Counted from the stretch's first letter, positions 1 to 8,954 are shown. The stretch is 64,000 bases of DNA from WTFY01 sp011523795 (GCA_965207475.1 OZ242278.1:1364001-1428000), one strand, 5' to 3'. A program made the numbers and translations. Notes: generated by a model not told the origin, from the sequence alone.

Positions 1-157
1 TTTCACCGGGTGCCAGGCGCACGGGACTGTCCAGGCAGGCGCGCAGGTCCATGCCTGCCGAGCCGGAGGTGGCGTAGGCAGGAAGGGGGATCTCCCTGCC
101 GATGCGGTCATCAAGAATTCTGACTTCGGTCTTTGACTTTTTTAAGGACTGTGACAT
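1..157 (-). CDS. dut: dUTP diphosphatase, N-terminal part (runs off the window edge)
   Basis: Hydrolyses dUTP to dUMP and pyrophosphate, keeping uracil out of DNA and feeding thymidylate synthesis. Only about 52 N-terminal residues are present. They include the dUTPase hallmark ATSGSAGMDLRAC followed by LAPGE, which match motif 1 of the trimeric family. The ATG start at 155-157 lies inside the end of coaBC in another frame, so the genes overlap by 47 bases; a G-rich stretch just upstream can serve as ribosome site. The coaBC-dut order is usual in gammaproteobacteria. The rest of the gene is outside the window. Confidence 0.9.
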   Translation of the reverse strand, partial: MSQSLKKSKTEVRILDDRIGREIPLPAYATSGSAGMDLRACLDSPVRLAPGE

Positions 158-1367
158 TGCCCCGCTTGTGCGTGCTGGCGTAACGTTTGGCAATCACGCT
201 GACCAGTGCGCGCGCGATCTTGGGTTTGGTGTCCTGCGCCAGCGAGCGGTGCCCGTCCGGCCAGTAGACTTCCAGCGCATTTTCCTCGCTGTCGAACCCG
301 CAGTCATCGCCCGTCACGTCGTTGCAGGCGATCATGTCGAGCTGCTTGCTGGCCAGTTTCTGCAGCGCGTGCTTTTCGTGCGCCCGGGTTTCGGCAGCAA
401 AGCCCACCACGAAGGGCCGGTCCTCGAGCTGGGTGATCTCGGAAATGATGTCCGGGTTGCGCATCAGCGGCAGGGACAGGGCATCCTGCAGTTTCTTGAT
501 CTTTTCAGGCTGCCTGGATGCCGGCCGGTAATCCGCGACGGCCGCGCAGCCGATAAAGATGTGCTGGCGCGCGATGGTTTCCCGCACGGCCTCCAGCATT
601 TCCTGTGCCGTGTCGACGTGCCTGCAGGCGATGTCTTCACCGGCCTGCAGGGCCACCGGGCCTGAAACCAGTTCCACGGCGGCGCCGGCATCGCGGGCCG
701 CCTCGGCCAGCGCGTAGCCCATGCGCCCGGAACTGCGGTTGCTGAGGTAGCGTACCGGGTCAATGGGCTCCCGGGTCGGCCCGGCCGTGACCAGCACGTT
801 CAGCCCCTCGAGTTCGCCGGTGCTGAAAAGCCCGCTGAGCGAAAGCAGCAGCTGGTGCGCCTCGAACATTCTGCCTTCTCCGATCTCCCCGCACGCCTGC
901 TTGCCGGAGGCCGGACCCAGCAGCATGACGCCGCGCTTTTCAAGCGTTTCACAGTTGCTCTGGGTGGCGTGATGGGACCACATGGCCTGGTTCATGGCCG
1001 GGGCTAGGGCGATCGGGGCGCGGGTCGCCAGGCAGACGGTGCTCAACAGGTCATCCGCCCTGCCATGGGTGAGCTTGGCAAGCGTGTTGGCGCTGGCCGG
1101 TGCAATCAGCACCGCATCGGCCCAGCGTGCCAGGGCGATGTGGTCCATGCCGTGCCCGGCCTGGGAGAAATCCGCCTCGTCCGTGGCCACCGGGTGTCCG
1201 GACAGGGCTTGGAAAGTCAGCGGGGTGACGAATTCCCGTGCCTTGCGGGTCATGGCCACGCGCACCCGGGCACCGGCCTCCACGAGTTCGCGCACGAGTT
1301 CCGCGCTCTTGTAGGCCGCGATACCGCCGGTCACGCCCAGCAGGATGTTCTTGTTGGCAAGTGACAT
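111..1367 (-). CDS. coaBC: Bifunctional phosphopantothenoylcysteine decarboxylase / phosphopantothenate-cysteine ligase
   Basis: Carries out two steps of coenzyme A synthesis in the cytoplasm: CTP-dependent joining of cysteine to 4'-phosphopantothenate (CoaB), then FMN-dependent decarboxylation (CoaC). The 418-residue length is that of the fused enzyme. The N-terminal flavoprotein half shows GVTGGIAAYKSAELVR near residues 12-27, the substrate-binding PAMNQAMW near 122-129 and the active-site Cys in the GKQACGEIGEGRM region near 155-168. The C-terminal half begins at about 187 with the ligase signature VLVTAGPTREPIDPVRYLSN. The gene overlaps the start of dut and is probably co-transcribed with it. 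Confidence 0.97.
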   Translation of the reverse strand: MSLANKNILLGVTGGIAAYKSAELVRELVEAGARVRVAMTRKAREFVTPLTFQALSGHPVATDEADFSQAGHGMDHIALARWADAVLIAPASANTLAKLTHGRADDLLSTVCLATRAPIALAPAMNQAMWSHHATQSNCETLEKRGVMLLGPASGKQACGEIGEGRMFEAHQLLLSLSGLFSTGELEGLNVLVTAGPTREPIDPVRYLSNRSSGRMGYALAEAARDAGAAVELVSGPVALQAGEDIACRHVDTAQEMLEAVRETIARQHIFIGCAAVADYRPASRQPEKIKKLQDALSLPLMRNPDIISEITQLEDRPFVVGFAAETRAHEKHALQKLASKQLDMIACNDVTGDDCGFDSEENALEVYWPDGHRSLAQDTKPKIARALVSVIAKRYASTHKRGNVTVLKKVKDRSQNS

Positions 1368-1474
1368 GGCGTCAGTTTACCAGATTCGACGCTGCCTGGA
1401 TGCCGTGCACGGTCCGGATAAGGCCGGATCTTCGCGATTCCAGGCGTCGGTCCGGCACGTGCCCGTACCGGCAT

Positions 1475-1890
1475 AACCGGCATTGAATCGATATGACATC
1501 CAGTTTTTCTGATTTTTGATCTACTCCAATTTCAAATTTTTACAGTGGAAAATATAGGATGTAATTGGAAATTGTAGGACAACTTAAATCACTGTAATGA
1601 GGATTGAAAGGAAACGGAACGTACTGCATTTAAAGAAGTTAGTTGGCCCAATATTTTGGTAACATACCGTTACCGAAATTTCTTTTGGTTGGAAATCGGA
1701 CTTGAACCCGCTGGTTTGTATTCATTTGTAATGAATGACACAACCAAGAAGTGTTACGAATTTGCCTGTTGGACTCATATTCATTATCCAGGCTAAATTC
1801 AACAGCTGCTTAGCTTACCTGCTCCTCTCTACAGGGATTTGTCATGCCATTCTCACAAATGCTTTGGTCTAATTTATTGGGGGAACACCA
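1475..1890. repeat. 416-bp direct repeat, copy A
   Basis: This AT-rich block recurs at 4871-5286 in the same orientation; reading both copies side by side I found no mismatch. It has no convincing ORF. Inside it are two inverted repeats: GGTAAC-N5-GTTACC at 1658-1674 and ATTCATT-TGT-AATGAAT at 1720-1736. The block ends 55 bp past the stop of the lipoprotein gene. Its two ends are not inverted repeats of each other, so it does not look like a simple MITE. The rest of the gene-free stretch 1368-1945 shows nothing further. Confidence 0.95.
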
Positions 1891-1945
1891 CCTTAGAGTC
1901 ACCCAGTGCTGATTTGCCCATAAGTCTAGCAGCCGACCGGCAAAC

Positions 1946-3136
1946 TCATTGCCTTCGTCCATGAAAAACACCGGCAAATCCAATACCACTTGTAGTTGTT
2001 CCTGCCAAGGTTCCGCCAGCTTCGGATGGATGAGTGGATGAACTGGAGTTTTCAGAGAAAAGTCCACCCCATTTCCCATTCGAATCCAACTCGGTATTAG
2101 TACTAAGTTCAAGAAGCTTCAGCGAGCCCTCGAAGCTACCGTCATTGCTGATACTGCCTCCCCTGAGAGAAACGTACAGATCCTCTTCGGTCCATCGATC
2201 ATCTCTTAAATCATCAATTGTCGTATACGTGTAAACGCCTTGATCAATTCCACTCGGATCAGCTGCCTGACAGCCAATACAGCCAGTGATCGAGTTTGTT
2301 GCAAAATTGGCGCTTAACATTAATCTGCTCCACCAGATTCCAGCTTCTCCTATGGAGTCTACATACGCACCTTCAGCTGAACCGAGAAAGGTTGCTGTAC
2401 CTGTCACTGGGTTCTGCCAAGAAGCATTCTGACCATCATAATAGCTGTATACGGAACCCGGACCGGCATCAACAAACGCACCAAGCTCTGTCACACCATC
2501 AGCTTCGTTACCCTTAACCCAGTAACCGCCTGCTAAGTAATTAGTGACGTCAGTGTCCTCCCAAGACGTGTAGGCAAAACCCACAACAACTTCATTGCCT
2601 TCCTGCTTCGCCAGAGCCCATCCGTTACCACTCCATCCCTGGGGATAATCTTGTTCCGTATCATCCATCCAAGCAGTACCATTCAAATTCTCAAACAAAT
2701 CGTCACGACTGTCTAATTGTACAGATATGTCATCGTTTGAATCCCTTATAGTCAAAGACAGTTCCCCATTAGCGTCCATCATGGTTTCAACTCGATCCGT
2801 GGTTTTGTTATTGCTATCACCATTACTACTTTGAGTTGTGCTACCAAAATTCGGGCTGTTATTCGCCATACTATTGTAAGTACTAATGTCACCGTAAAGC
2901 TGTTCTTCAGTGAGGTGCGTGGGAGTGTTAGACATGGTATCACTGGTGTCAGTCATTGAATCGGTCATCGAGGAGCTATCACCGGCAGGCATATCAGATG
3001 AAGGTGTGCCATTATCAGAACTGCTCTCTGGCATATCCATTCTGTCGCTGCCACCTCCACCTCCACAGGCTGATAGTCCGACAAATACCGCCGCTACCAA
3101 TACACAGCAAAGTGATTTTGTCAATGAGTTGCCCAT
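1946..3136 (-). CDS. TbpB-like surface-type lipoprotein, probable Slam client
   Basis: 396 residues with a signal peptide ending in lipobox LSAC, so Cys24 would be lipidated. A Gly run and a Ser/Asp/Met-rich, disordered-looking stretch (about 30-75) precede the folded part. Residues 192-206 (WEDTDVTNYLAGGYW) closely match residues 155-169 of the lipoprotein at 32719-33807. The later pattern G-x-ATF-x-G-x-A-x-G-x-Y and the end AGVFHGRRQ resemble the C-terminal beta-barrel/handle domain of transferrin-binding-protein-B-like lipoproteins exported by Slam. No ligand can be assigned. It lies downstream of the LuxR gene on the same strand, 219 bp away, inside the repeat-flanked segment. Confidence 0.75.
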   Translation of the reverse strand: MGNSLTKSLCCVLVAAVFVGLSACGGGGGSDRMDMPESSSDNGTPSSDMPAGDSSSMTDSMTDTSDTMSNTPTHLTEEQLYGDISTYNSMANNSPNFGSTTQSSNGDSNNKTTDRVETMMDANGELSLTIRDSNDDISVQLDSRDDLFENLNGTAWMDDTEQDYPQGWSGNGWALAKQEGNEVVVGFAYTSWEDTDVTNYLAGGYWVKGNEADGVTELGAFVDAGPGSVYSYYDGQNASWQNPVTGTATFLGSAEGAYVDSIGEAGIWWSRLMLSANFATNSITGCIGCQAADPSGIDQGVYTYTTIDDLRDDRWTEEDLYVSLRGGSISNDGSFEGSLKLLELSTNTELDSNGKWGGLFSENSSSSTHPSEAGGTLAGTTTSGIGFAGVFHGRRQ

Positions 3137-3355
3137 GCCAGAATTCCCTCCAAGTAGAAAAATTGCTCAAGATTTTTGATCGCACGACTATTATTAGTAG
3201 AGTGACCATATACGGCATACTGAACTTACTAGAATTAGTGCCCTTTGTATCCACCTCAAATAAGGGGAAGTTTCAAAGTGCTAATAAGTTGCCATGTGCC
3301 GTTTTGTTATACGGGTATCAGTGGAGTTACACACCAGCATCCGCTACAAGCATGC

Positions 3356-4510
3356 TTACTTTTGGGGTGCTGTAATGTCGGCGATCGACAGTACGAGTTG
3401 TACCAATTCTGCCTGCCGAGAGAGTCCGGTCTTTCGGAAGATCTGCTTCAAGTGCCAACGAACAGTACTTTCGCTACGCCTCGTCACGATAGCAATTTCA
3501 CGCAGGGTCTTGCCTTCAACCAGCAATGCCGCCAGTTGACTCTCTGCAGGCGTGAGGCCGAACACCCACCCTACCAAGAATGGGTCAATTCGTGCAGGAC
3601 TGGTCGGATCGACCACTAGCATCAAGGCAGCGATGCGCTGGGTGCGCCCGTCCCCCTGTGGGTCTTGCACTGGGGTCACATGCAATACAAGCCTTGACAG
3701 CGCATTCGAACGCTCCACTACCATTGAGCCGCTTGTACCCTGGTCCCTAAACCGCGGTAGCGCACGGGCTAACACCTCGTTGAATGCTGCCTGACTGTCC
3801 TTGGACGTGACCTGTAAAGTACCCCTCTCATCGGACAATCCATCACCTTGGCGAAGAATCGCAAGCGCCGAGTCATTGGCTGCTACGATTCGCCTACGTG
3901 CATCAAGCTGGATGACGCCGATCTGGCTGTTGCACAACAGGCCAGCAAGCGAACTCCCTAGCGCCCTCGCATCGGACAGCGCCTGGCGTATACCTACAAA
4001 CTGGCGAACATGAGGCAGGAGACGCTTGATCATCCCAACCTGGGCTGACGACCAACTGCCCTCGTCAACGGGATCGCAAATTATCCAGATAATGCGCGAA
4101 AATCCATCCAGACCATCAAGACGCACATTGAGACTGTTCTGGGAATCGGTGCGCAAACATATCTCGTTGTATATGCGGGAGGTCTTCATTTTCTCTTCGA
4201 TGAAGAGATCGCTGTTGTGGACAATATTGCTGTCCGCCAATTGCCTAAAGCGTGGAAGACGTTCGTCAATCGCGTAGTAATTCTCGTAGTAATCGCACTC
4301 CAACTCCAGATTGCGTTGCCCGTGAGAACAGAACCTTGAGAAGAAGATATCAATTCCGGCCTCTACAGTCCCTTCTCCAAATACCAAATAGCTACCCTTG
4401 GTCTTGCAGGCGATGTCAATCAGTTCTGATGCGGCAAGCCACCAAGTTTCATCGAGCGTCGCTTTATGCAGCAAAGCCAGAATGCGCTCGTACACGTCTT
4501 GATCACTCAT
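3356..4510 (-). CDS. LuxR-family transcriptional regulator
   Basis: About 384 residues from the ATG at 4510; an in-frame ATG at 4549 would add 13 residues, and the only good Shine-Dalgarno-like GGGAGG lies between them, so the start is uncertain. The C-terminal 65 residues form a LuxR/GerE helix-turn-helix, recognisable by LTPAESQLAALLVEGKTLRE and ESTVRWHLKQIFRKTGLSRQ. The N-terminal 200 residues are aromatic-rich and could be a sensory domain, followed by a PAS-like stretch around 205-300 (GVIQLDARRRIVAANDSALA). No receiver aspartate pattern is seen. Its close pairing with the downstream lipoprotein suggests, but does not prove, that it controls that gene. Confidence 0.85.
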   Translation of the reverse strand: MSDQDVYERILALLHKATLDETWWLAASELIDIACKTKGSYLVFGEGTVEAGIDIFFSRFCSHGQRNLELECDYYENYYAIDERLPRFRQLADSNIVHNSDLFIEEKMKTSRIYNEICLRTDSQNSLNVRLDGLDGFSRIIWIICDPVDEGSWSSAQVGMIKRLLPHVRQFVGIRQALSDARALGSSLAGLLCNSQIGVIQLDARRRIVAANDSALAILRQGDGLSDERGTLQVTSKDSQAAFNEVLARALPRFRDQGTSGSMVVERSNALSRLVLHVTPVQDPQGDGRTQRIAALMLVVDPTSPARIDPFLVGWVFGLTPAESQLAALLVEGKTLREIAIVTRRSESTVRWHLKQIFRKTGLSRQAELVQLVLSIADITAPQK

Positions 4511-4870
4511 GATATCTCTTGTTCTATTTCCTCCCTGATACCATTTCAATACCTACAACTTGAGTTGCCAAAATTGGAAGTGACTTCCACACCAACTCTA
4601 ACCAAGCCAAAAACAGTTTGGGTTTAGGGGAATGTACGGATATTAATGCTGTCTGTCGCCCACCCAAATAAGGGGGGAAACAAGTAAAACGGTCAAATTC
4701 GCTTATTCACCGACCCTCAATCGGAGTGTGCACCTTATTAAGACCTCTAAGTTCTGTGCCAAAGTTTGAGAGAGTAAGAACTGATAGTTGTTCTCCCCAC
4801 TCTATGCGAAATTCTGGCTTGAATTGCTTTGTTTTTCTTCCTGTTTCCAGTGCTGTTCAAATGGAGCCAC
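4511..4870. other. Gene-free stretch upstream of the LuxR gene
   Basis: No gene, RNA or terminator was recognised. The stretch is AT-rich and would hold the promoter of the minus-strand regulator. Its right end abuts copy B of the 416-bp repeat. Confidence 0.5.
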
Positions 4871-5286
4871 AACCGGCATTGAATCGATATGACATCCAGT
4901 TTTTCTGATTTTTGATCTACTCCAATTTCAAATTTTTACAGTGGAAAATATAGGATGTAATTGGAAATTGTAGGACAACTTAAATCACTGTAATGAGGAT
5001 TGAAAGGAAACGGAACGTACTGCATTTAAAGAAGTTAGTTGGCCCAATATTTTGGTAACATACCGTTACCGAAATTTCTTTTGGTTGGAAATCGGACTTG
5101 AACCCGCTGGTTTGTATTCATTTGTAATGAATGACACAACCAAGAAGTGTTACGAATTTGCCTGTTGGACTCATATTCATTATCCAGGCTAAATTCAACA
5201 GCTGCTTAGCTTACCTGCTCCTCTCTACAGGGATTTGTCATGCCATTCTCACAAATGCTTTGGTCTAATTTATTGGGGGAACACCA
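4871..5286. repeat. 416-bp direct repeat, copy B
   Basis: Same sequence and orientation as 1475-1890 (offset 3396). The two inverted repeats fall at 5054-5070 and 5116-5132. The two copies enclose a unique 2980-bp segment (1891-4870) with the LuxR gene and the lipoprotein gene, a layout that permits excision or amplification by homologous recombination. Confidence 0.95.
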
Positions 5287-5409
5287 ATTCCCAGGTTGCT
5301 TGATCTTAAACGTTCATCTGCCTCATTTGTTTGAAAACGGACAACACCTTGACTGAGTCAATGTAAGCACCCATCATTTACGTATCGTAAACTGATAAGC
5401 GGAAGAGAA

Positions 5410-5730
5410 ATGGCTAAGTATCTGTTTCGAACAAGTTACACCCAGGCAGGCATTAAAGGTCTGATCAAAGAGGGCGGCACAGGACGGAGGGATGCTCTCA
5501 GGCAAACCGTGGAGGAGCTAGGGGGCACGCTCGAAGGCTTCTATTATGCTTTCGGGGACGACGACCTCCTGCTGATTGCCGATTTTCCCAATGAAGAGGA
5601 GGCAGCCGCGTTCTCGATGTTCGTCAGCGCTGCTGGGGCTTTGACCGTGTCCTGTACCGTATTGATAACACCGGAGATCATTGACGGGGCAGTAAAAAAG
5701 AGCGTGACCTACCGACCGCCAGGCAACTGA
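5410..5730 (+). CDS. GYD-domain protein
   Basis: 106 residues, start ATG preceded by a purine-rich GGAAGAG. The whole chain fits the GYD family: an N-terminal strand YLFRTSYTQAGIKGL, a helix with RRDALRQTVEELGGTLEGFYYAFGD in two parts, and a final strand-turn segment VLITPEIIDGAVKK. Members are small ferredoxin-like (alpha/beta) domains with no settled function. No signal peptide, so cytoplasmic. It lies between a repeat copy and a transposase remnant and seems to be a single-gene unit. Confidence 0.8.
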   Translation: MAKYLFRTSYTQAGIKGLIKEGGTGRRDALRQTVEELGGTLEGFYYAFGDDDLLLIADFPNEEEAAAFSMFVSAAGALTVSCTVLITPEIIDGAVKKSVTYRPPGN

Positions 5731-5741
5731 ACTGCACGCTC

Positions 5742-5885
5742 ACGGTACTGAGTGTGCTGAATGCGGAAGCCTTTTACTCACTGAATGAAGCCCAGTCTGT
5801 GATCACACAATGGGTGCATCAGTACCACCACACCCTCCTCCATCAATCACTGGATAACTGGCCTATTCGCGCATTTTTCGGGTAA
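5742..5885 (+). pseudogene. C-terminal remnant of an IS3-type transposase (integrase core)
   Basis: Frame 5742-5885 reads LNAEAFYSLNEAQSVITQWV and then HQYHHTLLHQSLDNWP before a stop. This matches the end of the DDE integrase core of IS3-type transposases, where ...L..A...I..W...YN..RPHSSLGY is typical. No start codon, no DDE residues upstream and no inverted repeat ends were found, so only about 45 codons of a degraded insertion sequence remain. Confidence 0.6.
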
Positions 5886-5917
5886 TATCCCGAAGAACAC
5901 CCCGACAGGAGCGGACC

Positions 5918-6493
5918 ATGCGAATGTTCCCGACTGCAATTGCGATGGCGGTCGCTCTCTGCGGCGCTACGGCGGCGTTCGCCGACGAGGACCTCGCGGC
6001 ACGCATCGGCGCCAGCCGGGAGGCCATCAAGTCGTTCGCCGGCGCCTTGCAGGAGCAACTGGTGTCGGCCATGACCGCCGGCGGTCCCACCGCCGCGATC
6101 GAGGTGTGCAAGATCGCCGCACCGGACATCGCGGCGGAGGCGTCGGACGAGCGGGGTTGGCACATCGGGCGCACGAGCCTGAAGCTGCGCAACCCAGCCA
6201 ACGCGCCCGATGCGTGGGAACTCGCCGTGCTACGCGGCTTCGAGACCCGCAAGGCCGCCGGCGAAGACCCTGCCGGGATTGACCACGCCGAGTTCGTGGT
6301 CCGCGGCGGGCAGCGAACCTTCCGCTACATGAAGGCCATCGGCACGCAGCCGGTGTGCACAATGTGCCACGGCACCGGCATCACGCCGGAGGTCGCCGCG
6401 GCGCTCGACGCCCTGTACCCGGAAGATCAGGCACGCGGATTCGAGGTCGGTGACATCCGAGGCGCCTTTTCGATCGCTCAACCGGCGCCCTGA
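5918..6493 (+). CDS. DUF3365 (Tll0287-like) periplasmic haem-binding protein
   Basis: 191 residues with a cleavable signal peptide ending about ATAAFA (residue 22). The DUF3365 pattern is visible: AIEVCKIAAPDIA near residues 60-72, a Trp-His-IGRTSLKLRNPANAPDAWE segment near 85-107, and one c-type haem motif CTMCH near 148-152 in a short GTGITPEV context. One haem would be attached covalently in the periplasm. Family members are thought to be redox or sensor domains, but their substrates are mostly unknown. A good ribosome site (GGAGCGG) precedes the ATG. It is a single gene with no linked cytochrome maturation genes. Confidence 0.85.
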   Translation: MRMFPTAIAMAVALCGATAAFADEDLAARIGASREAIKSFAGALQEQLVSAMTAGGPTAAIEVCKIAAPDIAAEASDERGWHIGRTSLKLRNPANAPDAWELAVLRGFETRKAAGEDPAGIDHAEFVVRGGQRTFRYMKAIGTQPVCTMCHGTGITPEVAAALDALYPEDQARGFEVGDIRGAFSIAQPAP

Positions 6494-6646
6494 TCTAGAC
6501 GCGCGGGCCTCGCCGGACCGGACGCGGCACTGCTCGACATGCATTGACGGCGTGCAGCTGGTCAGTGCCCCCATGGCCGAATGCCTCTCTTGGTCCGAAG
6601 AACCGCTGGTAATTCACGATCTGGACACTAGGGTTCCTTGCTCGGC

Positions 6647-7831
6647 TTAAGTGGCCGAATGGCTCGTCTCGTCGTGATTGGTCCTGGCAGGCTGCAAGGC
6701 CTTTGCCAGGGTCTCGACCAGACGGTCGATGTGCATCTCGGTGTGCATGGCGGAAAACGTCACCCGCAGGCGGGCCTGCCCCCTGGCGACGGTCGGCGGG
6801 CGTATGGCGGGGACCAGGATTCCATGCTCGTGCAGGGTCCGGCTGATCCTGAGTGCTGCATCCGTCGAACCGGTCATCACGGGTTGGATCGGCGTGACCG
6901 ATGCGGTGACCGGCAGGGCCTGCTCTGCGGCACACTTGCGGAAGTAGCCGACCAGTGCTTGCAGCCTTTCCCTGCGCCAGGCTTCCTCGCGGATCAGTTG
7001 CAGGGCTGCACGGGCCGCATCGGCCAGGGGTGGGGGCAGGGCCGTGGTGTAGGCATAGCTCCTGGCCCGCTGGACACACCATTCGATGCTGTCCCCCGGG
7101 CCGGCGACGAATGCGCCGAAGGTGCCGAAGGCCTTTCCCAGGGTACCGACGACGAGCGTGTCCTTTTCGAGCCGGCCCTCCGTACAACCTTTCCCGTGCG
7201 GACCCAGCACGCCGATGCCGTGCGCATCGTCGATGACGAGCCTGGCGCTGCAAGCCCGGGCGATCTCCTGCAGGCGCTTCACCGGGCAGACGGTCCCGTC
7301 CATGCTGAATACGCCGTCGCTTGCAATCAGCCCGGGATGACCCGGTACCGCTTCCAGCTTCTGCTGCAGTTCCTCCGTGTCCAGGTGCCGGTAGCGCTGC
7401 AGCCGGGCCCGGGCCAGCACGGCCGCATCGATCAGCGATGCATGGTTGAGGCGGTCCTCGAACACGACGGACGTGCGCCCGGCGAAGGCCCCCACGACCC
7501 CCAGGTTGGCCATGTACCCTGTTGAAAACAGCAGGGCCCGCTCGCAGCCCATGAACTCCGCAAGCTCCTCTTCCAGCGCATGGTGGCTCGTGTGATGGCC
7601 GGTGATGAGGTGCGAGGCCCCGCTGCCCACGCCGGACTCGCTGGCCGTGCGCACCAGGCGCTCGGTGATCCGGGGATGGCTGGCCAGCCCGAGGTAGTCG
7701 TTGCTGCAGAACGACAGCACCTTCTTGCCATCGATGACCGGTTCGATCTCCTGGGCGGAAGACCGCACGCGCCGGGTGCGCAGTAGGTGCCCCGCCTGCA
7801 GCCGCTCAAGTTCCGTGGGCAGGTCGTCCAT
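6647..7831 (-). CDS. bioF: 8-amino-7-oxononanoate synthase
   Basis: PLP-dependent condensation of pimeloyl thioester with L-alanine, the first committed step of biotin ring assembly. The start at 7831 (MDDLPTELERLQ) gives 394 residues, the normal length; an upstream in-frame Met would extend the protein into bioB and is unlikely. Family markers are CSNDYLGLASHP near 43-54, DDAHGIGVLG near 208-217 and the PLP-lysine motif TLGKAFG near 240. It follows bioB with an 11-bp gap, so the two are co-transcribed; bioA, bioC, bioD and bioH are not in the window. Confidence 0.95.
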   Translation of the reverse strand: MDDLPTELERLQAGHLLRTRRVRSSAQEIEPVIDGKKVLSFCSNDYLGLASHPRITERLVRTASESGVGSGASHLITGHHTSHHALEEELAEFMGCERALLFSTGYMANLGVVGAFAGRTSVVFEDRLNHASLIDAAVLARARLQRYRHLDTEELQQKLEAVPGHPGLIASDGVFSMDGTVCPVKRLQEIARACSARLVIDDAHGIGVLGPHGKGCTEGRLEKDTLVVGTLGKAFGTFGAFVAGPGDSIEWCVQRARSYAYTTALPPPLADAARAALQLIREEAWRRERLQALVGYFRKCAAEQALPVTASVTPIQPVMTGSTDAALRISRTLHEHGILVPAIRPPTVARGQARLRVTFSAMHTEMHIDRLVETLAKALQPARTNHDETSHSAT

Positions 7832-7842
7832 GCAGGCCCGGT

Positions 7843-8829
7843 TCAGGCCTGTCCGGGTGCGCGTGAGGCGGTGAGCCGGTCGGCCTCGATGCCGAGACGG
7901 GAAAACAGCAAGCGGTCCTTTTCCGGGGCCGGGTTGCCGGCCGTAAGCAGGGTGTCGCCGTAGAAGACCGAATTGGCTCCGGCAAAAAAGCACAGCGCCT
8001 GGGTCTGCTCGTTCATGTCATCGCGCCCGGCGGACAGGCGCACGAACGATTTCGGCATCATGATGCGGGCTACGGCGAGGGTGCGGACGAATTCGAACGG
8101 GTCCAGTTTCTCTGCATCGTACAGGGGGGTGCCCTTGATCCGGATCAGCATGTTGATCGGCACGGATTCCGGATGCCGGGGCAGGCAGGCCAGTTGCTGC
8201 AGCAGGCCGGCGCGGTCCTCGCGGGACTCGCCCATGCCAATGATGCCTCCGCAGCACACGCGGATGCCTGCCTCGCGCACGTGCTCCAGGGTGTCCAGCC
8301 GGTCCTGGTAGGTGCGGGTCGTGATGATGCTGCCGTAGAACTCCGGCGAGGTGTCCAGGTTGTGGTTGTAGTAGTCGAGCCCGGCCGTGCGCAGCCGTTG
8401 CGCCTGGGCCTGCGTGAGCATCCCGAGCGTCATGCAGGTCTCGAGTCCTGCATCGCGCACCACGCGGATCATCTCCACGACGTGATCGAGATGGCGGTCT
8501 GTCGGGTTGCGCCAGGCCGCACCCATGCAGAACCTGGAAGCACCGCCGGCCCGGGCCGCCGCGGCGGTCTGTTCGACCTCCTCGAGCGACAGCAGGCGCT
8601 CCGGCTCGATGTCGGTATCATAATGGCCGCTTTGCGGGCAGTAGGCGCAATCCTCGGGACAGGCCCCGGTCTTGATGGAGAGCAGGGTGCACACCTGTAC
8701 CCGGTTGGGGTCATGCCAGGCGCGCAGGATCTGGTGCGCCCGGTAGAGCAGGTCGTTGAACGGCAGCGCGTACAGCTCCAGCACCTCTTCCAGCTGCCAG
8801 TCGTTTCGAGGGGGCTCAATGGTATTCAA
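7843..8829 (-). CDS. bioB: Biotin synthase (radical SAM)
   Basis: Inserts sulfur into dethiobiotin. 328 residues, the usual length. The radical-SAM cysteines are in CPEDCAYC (C-x3-C-x2-C) near residues 57-64. The YYNHNLDTSPEFY segment near 156-168, the CCGGIIGMGE motif near 193-202 and the PINMLIRIKGTPL substrate-site segment near 227 are all typical. It needs a [4Fe-4S] and an auxiliary [2Fe-2S] cluster. It is first in the bioB-bioF unit, with a good promoter 40-70 bp upstream. Confidence 0.96.
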   Translation of the reverse strand: MNTIEPPRNDWQLEEVLELYALPFNDLLYRAHQILRAWHDPNRVQVCTLLSIKTGACPEDCAYCPQSGHYDTDIEPERLLSLEEVEQTAAAARAGGASRFCMGAAWRNPTDRHLDHVVEMIRVVRDAGLETCMTLGMLTQAQAQRLRTAGLDYYNHNLDTSPEFYGSIITTRTYQDRLDTLEHVREAGIRVCCGGIIGMGESREDRAGLLQQLACLPRHPESVPINMLIRIKGTPLYDAEKLDPFEFVRTLAVARIMMPKSFVRLSAGRDDMNEQTQALCFFAGANSVFYGDTLLTAGNPAPEKDRLLFSRLGIEADRLTASRAPGQA

Positions 8830-8868
8830 TAAAAGGTCCCGGATAGAAAATTCTGTCCCTGCCGTGCA

Positions 8869-8896
8869 AGTCTAGCCGGTTGCACCGGGGTGTCAA
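8869..8896 (-). promoter_or_regulatory. Probable sigma-70 promoter of bioBF
   Basis: On the minus strand, TTGACA (8891-8896) and TAGACT (8869-8874) are separated by 16 bp and lie 40-67 bp ahead of the bioB start. No clear BirA operator was found beside it. Confidence 0.6.
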
Positions 8897-8954
8897 CTTC
8901 ACCGGACGCCCGGGTCGGCATTCCCTGACATGCCCGGCCTGTTCTGTCACCGTA

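Noticed and set aside
1810..2112. A 100-codon minus-strand open frame overlapping the lipoprotein end and repeat copy A
   Set aside because: Different frame from the lipoprotein and no conservation; the repeat part differs in context at copy B, where the frame does not persist.
8897..8954. A BirA operator at the bioBF promoter
   Set aside because: No inverted repeat resembling TTGTAAACC-N-GGTTTACAA is present.
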